From Moellerella sp963519845 (GTDB lineage: Bacteria > Pseudomonadota > Gammaproteobacteria > Enterobacterales > Enterobacteriaceae), in contig CAUQNX010000012.1 in assembly GCA_963519845.1 (NCBI GenBank), positions 73,230-137,229 of the forward strand: DNA of 64,000 nucleotides, in the 5' to 3' direction. A program made the translations under genes and the position numbers. Below the pieces are notes generated by a model. It was not told the DNA's origin. It saw only the letters and a program-made list of their open reading frames with translations, and searched no databases. Positions 47,021 through 54,824 of the stretch are shown here, in pieces; the first letter of the stretch is position 1, and every line of letters starts with the position of its first letter.

Positions 47021-47395
47021 ATGAGGGTAACTTTCTTAGATGAGTTTAAGACAATGAATATAGCTAACAAATTAACTGTACTCCGAAAACAAAAAGGCTT
47101 GTCACAACAAGCTTTTGCCGATGCTGTCAATATTCATGTCACACAGATAAAACGCTATGAAGGCGGTACCGCCTTACCCTCATTGGAAGCGATTAAAAAG
47201 ATAGCGAAAACACTGAGAGTCACAACGGATTCACTGATATTTGAAGAGCATGAGCTATTGGCCCACGCAGATTTAGCATTACAGTTTCAGGCAATCAGTC
47301 AGATGCAGCCAGAACAGCAGGATGTCATTAAACAGCTATTGGAAGGAATGATCATTAAATATGAAGCAGAGCGATGGTCATCTAAACTAAAATAA
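47021..47395 (+). CDS. XRE-family transcriptional regulator
   Basis: 124 residues. AGGGGG just before the ATG at 47021 supports this start over ATG 47054. Helix-turn-helix near residues 13-66 (NKLTVLRKQKGLSQQAFADA, HVTQIKRYEGGTALPSLEAI), then a short dimer-forming tail. Phage or plasmid type repressor. Next gene, umuC, is convergent. A deleted paralogue lies at 46090. Confidence 0.88.
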   Translation: MRVTFLDEFKTMNIANKLTVLRKQKGLSQQAFADAVNIHVTQIKRYEGGTALPSLEAIKKIAKTLRVTTDSLIFEEHELLAHADLALQFQAISQMQPEQQDVIKQLLEGMIIKYEAERWSSKLK

Positions 47396-47519
47396 GCGAG
47401 TTTATGAGGGTTATCACTCATTTTGTGAAAAATTGCCTCTGCAAGCGCCATTTTTAACCTTTATGCTTTATGGACAATCTCAGTTAATCAATCGTTATGT
47501 TTAATTTGATGATCGTTAC

Positions 47520-48785
47520 TCAAATTTTGGCTATGGGCAATTCATTGATATTTGTGGTATATGCGGGCGATAGCATTCCACGTCGCATTTGCCAAGCGGG
47601 ATCAACGCCTTTGCCCGCAAAGCCGATATTAAATTTACCGGATTTATTCATCTCATCCAGTGTATGCATCAAGGCTTCGCTTGCTCGAAATGGCTGTGTC
47701 TCTGTAAAGAGATCATACTGGGTCACTGTTGAATCGGTGAAATCGGATAGCATGATACTGGCTTTATGGTACGTATAACCTTCCCGCCAAATGGTATTAA
47801 GTGCACGGACTGCAGCATTAATAATGTCACGCGTATCTGCACTGGGATAAATCAGCCTTTCAACTGCTTGATTGTGATAGGCCGGATCAGATGAGTAGTG
47901 ACTGGTATGAATGAAGACGGAGACGACCTTGCATAACTGCCCTTCTTCTCGTAATTTCTCGGCAGAGCGCTCAGCATAGCTACAAATAGCTTGATGCATT
48001 TCCACGTAGCAAGCCACTTTTTTACCGAATGATTTGGATGAGATAATCTGCTGTTTAACCTTTCTCACCGCTTCGAGCTCAATACAGGATTCTCCGTTCA
48101 GCTCCCTTACGGTTCTTTCAACCACGACCCCAAACGTTTTTCGTATCGTGGCCGTGTTACTGTCAGCGAGATCAAGAACAGTATTAATCCCCATTGTCTT
48201 AAGTTTGGCCGCGACCTTGTGGCCAATGCCCCATACCTCTTCGACTGCAAGTAATGACATCAACTTTCGCTGCCTTATTTTGGCGCTCAGATCGACAACA
48301 CCGCCTGTTTTAGGCCACATTTTTGCCGCATGATTAGCCAACTTAGCCAATGTTTTGGTTGGCCCAAATCCAATGCCGATTGGTACATGGGTGATCCTAA
48401 GGATATCATTCTGTATTCGCCGGCCATAATCCGCTAGGCTGAGGTTGATATTTTCGCCATCTATGATGAGGAAGCTTTCATCAATCGAATAATTTTCAAT
48501 ATGATGGGCAAATGTGGATAGTACCGACATGACTCGATTTGAAATGTCATGATATAAGGTATAATTCGAGCTAAACACCTGCACACTATGACGCTTGAAA
48601 AATGTGATATTCTCAAAATAGCGGGCTCCCATTTTTATGCCAAGTGCTTTCGCCTCTTTGGAACGCGAGATAACGATATGATCGTTATTTGCCAGCACCA
48701 CGATGGGCACACCAACAAGTCGGGGATTAAAAGCCCTTTCAACACTACAATAAAATGAATTGATATCGGCAAGGCAGTAGATCAC
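47520..48785 (-). CDS. umuC: Error-prone DNA polymerase V subunit UmuC
   Basis: 421 residues, GTG start overlapping the umuD stop by 4 bases. Y-family polymerase: catalytic ADINSFYCSVERAF with Asp7, and ENYSIDESFL with Asp/Glu near 100; helix-hairpin-helix GIGHKVAAKLKTMG; little-finger domain and C-terminal extension typical of UmuC. With UmuD' it copies damaged DNA as Pol V. Full length (E. coli 422). Transcribed from the LexA-controlled promoter ahead of umuD. Confidence 0.95.
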   Translation of the reverse strand: MIYCLADINSFYCSVERAFNPRLVGVPIVVLANNDHIVISRSKEAKALGIKMGARYFENITFFKRHSVQVFSSNYTLYHDISNRVMSVLSTFAHHIENYSIDESFLIIDGENINLSLADYGRRIQNDILRITHVPIGIGFGPTKTLAKLANHAAKMWPKTGGVVDLSAKIRQRKLMSLLAVEEVWGIGHKVAAKLKTMGINTVLDLADSNTATIRKTFGVVVERTVRELNGESCIELEAVRKVKQQIISSKSFGKKVACYVEMHQAICSYAERSAEKLREEGQLCKVVSVFIHTSHYSSDPAYHNQAVERLIYPSADTRDIINAAVRALNTIWREGYTYHKASIMLSDFTDSTVTQYDLFTETQPFRASEALMHTLDEMNKSGKFNIGFAGKGVDPAWQMRRGMLSPAYTTNINELPIAKI

Positions 48786-49198
48786 AACGCCTTGTGGATG
48801 ATATAGGTCACCACACCAAAGATCTGAAGTTCTTCTTCATCGCGAAAAGTAATGGGACGGTATTCCGCATTCATCGGCAGCAAAGCCACCACTGGCGTTA
48901 ACTGTAAGGTCTTGATTGTGAAGTCACCATTCACGGTGGCGATAACGATATTTCGATCTCTGGGTTCGAGAGAACTATCCACGATAACAATATCGCCATC
49001 ATTGATGTGAGCATCAACCATGGATGTACCTGACACGCGCAGAAAATAGGTTCCTGCAGGGTGAGTGATAAGTAATTCATTTAAATCGATGTTTTTCTGT
49101 GCATAATCGCTTGCCGGAGAGGGGAACCCTGCGGGGATCAGCGTATCAAAGAAAGGAATTTTCACCTCAGAAGGTAATTCACAGCGAGCGAACTTCAT
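48782..49198 (-). CDS. umuD: UmuD, Pol V accessory protein and self-cleaving peptidase
   Basis: 138 residues (E. coli 139). Cleavage site IPAG-FPSPA (Ala23-Gly24), catalytic Ser59 in RVSGTSMVDAHI and Lys96 in FTIKTL are all present. RecA filament-stimulated self-cleavage gives UmuD', the active partner of UmuC. Directly behind a LexA box. Confidence 0.95.
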   Translation of the reverse strand: MKFARCELPSEVKIPFFDTLIPAGFPSPASDYAQKNIDLNELLITHPAGTYFLRVSGTSMVDAHINDGDIVIVDSSLEPRDRNIVIATVNGDFTIKTLQLTPVVALLPMNAEYRPITFRDEEELQIFGVVTYIIHKAL

Positions 49199-49214
49199 AT
49201 CAACCCCAACAACA

Positions 49215-49230
49215 CTGTATATATAGACAG
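49215..49230. promoter_or_regulatory. LexA (SOS) box of umuDC
   Basis: CTGTATATATAGACAG fits the consensus CTGT-N8-ACAG fully, with its centre ~25 bases before the umuD start. Confidence 0.93.
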
Positions 49231-49666
49231 TATTATTATTCAGAGTTTAATCATTGTCTAGTGTATCTTTTATTGAAATAGATATATTCACACTGTATTA
49301 CTGAAATAGTACCATTTAGATGAACTCTATTTCTTATATCAATCGCTGTAAATCCTGGCAAGCTCACCCACAACCATCATGATTAACGAGTATTTGTATA
49401 ATTCATAGTATTAATACTTTCAAAGTCTATTAATTCGGAATAAATCTTCCATTTTTTATTAAGCTTTTTTGGCAAAATTTATAAACTAAAGACAATGTGA
49501 CGTGAGCTTTTCGATAGCTGAATTGTAATTAGCCATCAAATTTCGTATCTCAAACACTAGGTATATATAAATATCCATTTTTGGTGCCCAACAACCTAGA
49601 CAAAGAAAAGTTTGCTCTGCCATAGTATTATTGTTCTATGGATCTAAATAAGCTGTTAGCCACATT
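49231..49666. other. Intergenic region, nothing recognised
   Basis: 436 AT-rich bases between the umuDC promoter and the 3' end of the abortive-infection gene. No ORF, hairpin or repeat that I can support. Confidence 0.4.
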
Positions 49667-50488
49667 TCAATTAAGTTTTTTTAACATATATTCAGAAATC
49701 AATCCAACGGCTTGAATAATGCTATGAGATTCATTTCGAGATAATGATGTAATACAAAGTCTACCGTGTCCTGTGCCTTCTTTATTACGCACTCTATTAA
49801 TAGATAAAGCAAGGCCAAACAAGGCACGCTCGTAGTCCTTTATTGCTGGCTCATTGCCAACTTTCGGATCTTGAGGGGTTGCCATTTGTAAAGCCACATA
49901 TGCCTGACCCAGCAATGTAGGAAAATTGGCATTAGCTGGGATCTGATTACCAAAGGTTGAATGAATTACATGTTTAGCTGTGGCCTCTAAAAGGTCCTTA
50001 CCTGTACCAGATAACAATGCGGCGTCTTCGACGCCTTGTTTCGCTCTATTTGCGTATGAAAACAAAGCCTCAGTAAGATTTTTACCACTCAATGTATCCA
50101 AGATTATTGCAGAAACATCCCCATTTTCGGAAAGAATATAATGTTCTGATTTAAACACGTCTATTGCATTCTGTATTTGCTCTTTGCCAACGAAATTTAC
50201 AGATGACTCCCTGAACCCACCTTGTGCTTTAATTTGAGACAGTAAGAGTTCAATTAGCCTACTACCAGATTTTTTGTCATTTTCAATAGCCCAGTTTAAA
50301 ACAGCTGTTACCCTCTTCGCTTTTCCAACTGAAGACCCCTGTGCTTTGGGATCAGCGGTAATCAATCCAGCCTTTTTAAACAGAACTTCTAGGTCATAAT
50401 GAGTTGGCTGGCGGCGGGGTTCAGCGTGAGCGTCATCAACGAGCTTTGCTATCGCAATAATTATTGAATCTGTTATAGGAAGTTCCAT
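49667..50488 (-). CDS. Abortive infection family protein (Abi_C-type domain)
   Basis: 273 residues. The C-terminal ~90 residues carry the motif RVRNKEGTGHGR, which is the hallmark of the abortive infection C-terminal (Abi_C) family and fits the R-x4-6-H motif of HEPN RNases. The N-terminal half is a helical domain with no motif I know. Such proteins are thought to stop phage growth by RNA cleavage after infection. GAGAGAG precedes the ATG. It stands alone next to umuDC in the cargo zone. Function is inferred from family only. Confidence 0.75.
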   Translation of the reverse strand: MELPITDSIIIAIAKLVDDAHAEPRRQPTHYDLEVLFKKAGLITADPKAQGSSVGKAKRVTAVLNWAIENDKKSGSRLIELLLSQIKAQGGFRESSVNFVGKEQIQNAIDVFKSEHYILSENGDVSAIILDTLSGKNLTEALFSYANRAKQGVEDAALLSGTGKDLLEATAKHVIHSTFGNQIPANANFPTLLGQAYVALQMATPQDPKVGNEPAIKDYERALFGLALSINRVRNKEGTGHGRLCITSLSRNESHSIIQAVGLISEYMLKKLN

Positions 50489-50736
50489 TTACTCTCTCTT
50501 AACTAGTATCCGAAATAGCTATGAATCACAGTATACTACGAGCCAAGCCGCAAGTATTGTGTTGTTGGCTATTTGAGCTACTCCTATAGGATCATGTTAG
50601 CAATTCGCCTATCATATCTAGTGACACGCTAGGGTAATGAAGTTAGACCTATATCTTCCTCGGTTACGCCCTCTCCTATTGACCAGTCCACCTAACAATC
50701 TCCACTCAATCTGCTCTCACTCCCCCCCAACTCGTA

Positions 50737-51181
50737 TCAGCCCCCGATAATCAAGGGGGCGACGCCCGCATCGATGCGCACTTTGCTGGTGATGCCGTCG
50801 GAGGTGAAGCCCTCTTGTTGATCGATGTAGGGGGTATCGATGCCGCTGAGGTAAGCGACTTCGAGGGTATCACTGCCTTTTGCCGCGGCCATATACCAGG
50901 TGGATTCGCTCTGGTCGTCGAGTCGCGGTTCGGCGATGACGGTGGCGAAGTTGCGGATAGGGTTGATGATATTGGCGTTGACGTCGCTGCCTTTGACGCT
51001 GCCGGAGCCGATGACTTGCAGGGCTTGGCTCTCTAGCGCCACGGGATGGAGGATAAAGGCGGGCCGGATGTTGAGTACCCTACTGCCCTCTTTTTGCCGG
51101 CGCATCAGTTTGCGTCCATCGCTGAGGGTCTCCACGTCCATATGGCCGATAAGGATGTTGATGTGCTCGGCGGCGAAGAGG
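50737..51181 (-). pseudogene. C-terminal fragment of a phage major capsid/prohead protease-type protein
   Basis: The open frame runs from the break at ~51181 (LFAAEHINILIGHMDVETLS) to a stop at 50737. The end, TWYMAAAKGSDTLEVAYLSG, then IDTPYIDQQEGFTSDGITSK and VRIDAGVAPLI, resembles the C-terminus of capsid proteins often fused to ClpP-like prohead proteases in other siphophage-type prophages. It is clearly GC-richer than its surroundings and unrelated to the P2-type capsid gene N nearby. The 5' part is missing, so this is a foreign phage scrap. Confidence 0.72.
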
Positions 51182-51490
51182 TTTTTTTTCTATTATTTAA
51201 GGTTAAAAATAATAGCCGAAAACAATCTCTTATCTTCGGCTATCTAATTTATTTTTTTATGTTTATTCTCTTTTAATCAACACGCTGCTTATCATAAAGC
51301 TGCTTTGACTATCTCAAATTGCTAACAATTATACATTTTCTCGTTGCCGTTGTATTGGGTCCGAATAACAGCGCATCCACGGCCTCACCTAATCGATATT
51401 TCTCACAGGTTCATAAAATACAAATGATAACCACAGTTGGCACGTTGGGATATTCACTTTATAATTCTATTCAGAGATAAGGGAGCTATC
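51182..51490. other. Spacer with repeat, no gene
   Basis: AT-rich DNA after the capsid scrap. It holds the terminator-containing repeat 51207-51285 and then ~200 bases without recognised features before the toxin-antitoxin pair. Confidence 0.45.
51207..51285. repeat. Terminator-containing direct repeat, copy 2
   Basis: Close match to 38363-38439. It contains a perfect AGCCGAA / TTCGGCT hairpin (51213-51219, 51235-51241) followed by an AT-rich tract with T7. It begins ~25 bases from the broken end of the GC-rich capsid fragment. Confidence 0.65.
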
Positions 51491-51786
51491 ATGATAGAAA
51501 TTAAACAAACTGTGAGCTTGAAAAATGGTTAAGATCGCTAAAAGGCAAAGTAACAAAGGTGAAGATTTTAATCCGAATAGAGCGCATGAAAGACGGAAAT
51601 GTCGGTGGTGTTGAACCTATTGGAAATGGATTATCCGAATTAAGAATACATCAAGGTAAAGGATATCGTTTGTATTTTGCCAATAGAAATAATCAAATTA
51701 TTCTACTCTTGTGTGGCGGCGATAAAACGACGCAACAATTAGATATAAAAAAAGCCAAACAATTAGCTAAGGAATGGGGGTTTTAA
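51491..51786 (+). pseudogene. RelE/HigB-like toxin gene with N-terminal frameshift
   Basis: ATG 51491 encodes MIEIKQT and then goes out of frame. The expected continuation (ELEKWLRSLKGKVTKVKILI) is in another frame and runs to the stop as RIERMKDGNVGGVEPIGNGL, SELRIHQGKGYRLYFANRNN, LLLCGGDKTTQQLD. This is the full pattern of the addiction-module killer proteins of the RelE superfamily. The shift lies at ~51508-51514. A GTG at 51559 could give a shorter 75-residue product lacking the first helix, probably inactive. The antitoxin gene follows at once. Confidence 0.78.
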
Positions 51787-52071
51787 ATGATGAAAGAACT
51801 AAAAAATTTTGATGTTGTAGAATATTTAAATGATGAAGAGGATATACAAACCTACCTTAACGCTGCCATTGAAGAAGGTGATACAAAGTATATATTTAAG
51901 GCATTGGGTAATATTGCAAAAGCCAGAAATATTAGTCAATTATCCAAAGATACAGGTATGAGCAGAGAGGGAATTTATAAGGCGTTATCCAGTGAAGGTA
52001 ATCCATTATTTAATACAGTTAGCAAAATAACTAAAGCACTGGGGTTAAAAATCCAATTTGTTGGGGCTTAA
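51787..52071 (+). CDS. HigA-like antitoxin of the addiction module
   Basis: 94 residues starting MMKELKNFDVVEYLNDEEDI, the usual start of the probable addiction-module antidote family. The C-terminal helix-turn-helix (ISQLSKDTGMSREGIYKALS) binds the promoter. The ATG touches the toxin stop codon. Intact although its toxin is frameshifted, as often seen in decaying pairs. Confidence 0.88.
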   Translation: MMKELKNFDVVEYLNDEEDIQTYLNAAIEEGDTKYIFKALGNIAKARNISQLSKDTGMSREGIYKALSSEGNPLFNTVSKITKALGLKIQFVGA

Positions 52072-52157
52072 ATTGCCCCTTTTACATCGAGATTAACGCT
52101 TTTACTGCGAGTTACTTCAATAGAACTTTCAGTCATCAATGTCATAATAATATCGAA

Positions 52158-53477
52158 TTAAAATACCGATTGGCTCCAGTTTTTAATTCGTTTTGCTTGC
52201 TGCAATAATCCTTCAAAAATAGGTTCACTGATATGTTGAGGGAATGAATCCGGTAAGGTTTCTCTCACATTAGCGATAACGGCATCTGTTTTATCGGCAA
52301 GCGCTATCATCATAGATTTAGCGAGTTTGGCGGAGAAACCAATTTTTTCCGCGGTAGTTAAAAAATGACGTGGTTGGATCATTGACCATTTATATTGTCG
52401 ATTTTTCCCCAGTAATGCCATGGCCATCGTGGCTTTTTTAGCTTGTATCGCTCCCGAACTAAAAATAGGGTAAGCCGATATAACATCGTATAGCGGGGTC
52501 AATTGGAAAGAGGATTCAGGTTCGATGAATATACTGAAATTTTTACCGTGACCATCTATCGCCGCGAGCATCCAAAAAATAATCTGTGCTTGAAAAAATA
52601 AATGACGATCATCCTCTGTTTTTCGAGAGCCTAGCAATAATTTCATCGCATCTGCAATACTTGGTCCCCCATCACTTTCATATTTTAGCGCCGGAGAAAT
52701 ACCGAGAGCTTGGCAAAGATCTTCTTGGGGAAGCCGCATCAACCAACGTCCATCACGACTCCATTTTCGATCAAAACGCTCAACAATTAATACTTTTTTT
52801 CGCCCAAAGGTGGCTAATTCAGCATGAGCAACAGGTAAGCCAAATGCTTGTATAATGCGTAAGCTTAACCACTCATTTTCACAACTATCACTTAGATCAA
52901 TATTATGTTGTTCTAATAAACCAATGGGTAGTTTGAATATATGGCTAGTCGGTGTGCTATTTTCAGGTCGCTGCCAGCAATCTTGATACCACAGGAGCGC
53001 TGTTTTTTCCTGTGCGCCTGCTAAAGAGATTCGAAATTCTGTCCCTTCAATCATGCCTAAAGGAGAAGCTTGATAATTATCTATTATACTTTCTATCTCA
53101 GCCTCGTTAAGCGGAGTCGATTTCATTATCGTAGGGGGAAGTATCTCACTATCGGGTAGGTAAAGTTGGATAGCACCAATACAGTCTCGACCGATAGTGG
53201 CGAGGATATCGAAAGGGTGTGCGCTTTTAATGCTAAATCGTGCCTGCATTCGAGCGATAACTGCTGCTGAGTCAGGCAGTAGATTGTTAAAAAAATTGAT
53301 GACGACATCACCGTCGTATTTATCTTCTCTTAGCGGTAATGAGTAGGATATCGCACGAGAACCCGATTCGTTCAACCATGATTTTACATACTGGAACGAC
53401 ATTGCCCCGCTTTTATGGCGATGCAATTCTCCAACAACAATGCCGTTCATAGCAACGATTAATAATCCATTTTTCAC
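52158..53477 (-). CDS. hipA: HipA toxin, serine/threonine kinase
   Basis: 439 residues (E. coli HipA 440). It has the autophosphorylation/P-loop motif FRISLAGAQEKTAL (Ser near 150), ERFDRKW, the catalytic loop AAIDGHGKNFS (Asp near 307) and the metal-binding LTPLYDVISAYP. HipA phosphorylates glutamyl-tRNA synthetase, halting translation and giving persister cells. It is the second gene behind hipB with 3 bases between. All key residues look intact. Confidence 0.95.
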   Translation of the reverse strand: MKNGLLIVAMNGIVVGELHRHKSGAMSFQYVKSWLNESGSRAISYSLPLREDKYDGDVVINFFNNLLPDSAAVIARMQARFSIKSAHPFDILATIGRDCIGAIQLYLPDSEILPPTIMKSTPLNEAEIESIIDNYQASPLGMIEGTEFRISLAGAQEKTALLWYQDCWQRPENSTPTSHIFKLPIGLLEQHNIDLSDSCENEWLSLRIIQAFGLPVAHAELATFGRKKVLIVERFDRKWSRDGRWLMRLPQEDLCQALGISPALKYESDGGPSIADAMKLLLGSRKTEDDRHLFFQAQIIFWMLAAIDGHGKNFSIFIEPESSFQLTPLYDVISAYPIFSSGAIQAKKATMAMALLGKNRQYKWSMIQPRHFLTTAEKIGFSAKLAKSMMIALADKTDAVIANVRETLPDSFPQHISEPIFEGLLQQAKRIKNWSQSVF

Positions 53478-53480
53478 GTT

Positions 53481-53732
53481 TTACCACTCCTGTGACCACT
53501 GTTTGTTCTCTGGGGATGGCTCATCACGACTGACAACATATAGCTCCAAATTAAGGGCAGAGAGTATCTTAAATAGGGTTTCTAATTTTGTTGAGTCTGG
53601 GTTATTTTCAAATGAAGAGATGGTCGTTTGTTTTATACCGACTTTTTCAGCTGTATCTGACTGCGTTAATCTTCTGATTTTTCTGCTATTTCTAACCGCT
53701 TGGGCGAGTAATCTTGCTGAAGTAATTTTCAT
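53481..53732 (-). CDS. hipB: HipB antitoxin, XRE-type repressor
   Basis: 83 residues (E. coli 88) with a helix-turn-helix (KIRRLTQSDTAEKVGIKQTT, ISSFENNPDSTKLETLFKIL). It binds HipA and represses its own promoter at TATCC-N8-GGATA operators, which are plentiful upstream. AAGGGA serves as ribosome site and is itself inside the first operator-like sequence. Confidence 0.94.
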   Translation of the reverse strand: MKITSARLLAQAVRNSRKIRRLTQSDTAEKVGIKQTTISSFENNPDSTKLETLFKILSALNLELYVVSRDEPSPENKQWSQEW

Positions 53733-53735
53733 TTT

Positions 53736-53912
53736 TATCCCTTAAAGAATATTCCATCGCACCTTAACATTACACGAAAATTAATTATCCGCCTACAAAG
53801 GATATTATTATATTATCCCTTACAAAGGATATTTTAAGTTTATCCCTCATAGGGGTTATTGTCAATTTAACCGCTATGGAACATATTATTATTTTATCCT
53901 TTAGAGGACATA
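53736..53912. promoter_or_regulatory. Array of HipB operator-like sites
   Basis: Five sites with TATCC left arms: 53736-53753 (right arm poor), 53786-53804 (spacer 9), 53814-53831 (perfect TATCC-N8-GGATA), 53841-53858 (one mismatch), 53895-53912 (right arm ACATA). Starts are 50, 28, 27 and 54 bases apart, near multiples of 27. In E. coli four such operators control hipBA. Confidence 0.8.
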
Positions 53913-54098
53913 TTTTCGGTTTACCTGCAGTTGTGGTGGAAAATTTGATGATTTTCGATGACTTTTCTCAGTGGATGAGAGCAAGGACAGGATAAAATTA
54001 AACAGGTAATAGGATTAATTCAATAATATTTAAGCGTAGTGCTAACAGGTAGGAGCCCATTAGCACTACTAACCACAGAAACTAAAGGAGTAGTGACT

Positions 54099-54425
54099 AT
54101 GGCTAAGGCACATTCTAAGTCAGGAAGCCCTGTAAATAAAGTCACAAAAACAGAGCGTTTTTACACCGTAGGATACGCACAACAAGACGGCCGACAGGGC
54201 CCTGCGCCGGCGATACACCTTAAAGGCTTGTGGCTCCAAACGGCTGGCTTTGATATTGGCAACCGACTCACAGTTAAAGTGATGGATGGCTGTTTGGTAT
54301 TGATACCTGATAATTATAATGCGCATGTTGTTGACCAACAGACGCAACAACATAAAAAACAACTTGCGGAGATTAGATCAAATATCAGTGAGCTTTTTAG
54401 TGTCGCACATGAAACCTGTAAATAA
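54099..54425 (+). CDS. symE: SymE-like type I toxin family protein (copy 2)
   Basis: 108 residues from ATG 54099 with AAAGGAG upstream; the frame opens earlier (54039) but this start matches copy 1. Core: RFYTVGYAQQDGRQGPAPAI, LKGLWLQTAGFDIGNRLTVK, VMDGCLVLIP. It then has a C-terminal tail of ~30 residues (Gln/Lys-rich, helical) absent from copy 1. Its leader bases and first codons are nearly the same as those of copy 1, which suggests a shared origin or a shared control RNA target. Same remarks on function as for copy 1. Confidence 0.82.
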   Translation: MAKAHSKSGSPVNKVTKTERFYTVGYAQQDGRQGPAPAIHLKGLWLQTAGFDIGNRLTVKVMDGCLVLIPDNYNAHVVDQQTQQHKKQLAEIRSNISELFSVAHETCK

Positions 54426-54661
54426 TCATACTTTATCCAACGTCTTCCTAATTGTGACAATGCTGGTTTGCAACGAGTATTGTCCATTTTTTTGATATTC
54501 ATCATCCACAGATATCAATCTGGTACGCCTGTATCATTTCTGCAATTTTCTGCACAAATTCGCAAGTAAAAAAAAGAATCGCTTCCCACGCGAAGCCCCA
54601 GTACTGGCGTGCCTCCACGTCGATCTTGCACCTGCATAAAAACCTGCCTATGTCGCGTCTA

Positions 54662-54680
54662 GGCGTGGAGCGGGGGGATT
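54662..54680 (+). other. P2-type cos site candidate
   Basis: GGCGTGGAGCGGGGGGATT resembles the 19-base cohesive end of P2-like phages (P2: GGCGAGGCGGGGAAAGCAC). It is a GC-rich island in AT-rich DNA, and lies on the correct side of gene Q. Part of its reverse complement (GCCTCCACG) occurs at 54611-54619. Confidence 0.55.
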
Positions 54681-54777
54681 AGACGATTTTGCTGATATTG
54701 CGTGTTATTGCGAGTTTTCACATATAGACGGCGTTAAATTGAATTATTTGTATTTTGATAAAAATTTAGACAACAAA

Positions 54778-54806
54778 AAACCCGCAAACAAAACGGCAGC
54801 GGGTTT
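54778..54806 (-). terminator. Terminator of the cargo genes between cos and Q
   Basis: On the minus strand AAACCCGC and GCGGGTTT form an 8-bp stem with a 13-nt loop, followed by TTT. Just after the stop at 54825. Confidence 0.82.
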
Positions 54807-54824
54807 AGTCATCAATATATCTGA

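Larger units (their letters stand above)
54426..54824. other. Spacer with decayed convergent gene, cos-like site and terminator
   Basis: No intact gene. 54425-54500 (minus) resembles the end of the decayed gene found behind symE copy 1. It also holds the cos candidate (54662-54680) and the terminator of the cargo genes. Confidence 0.6.
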
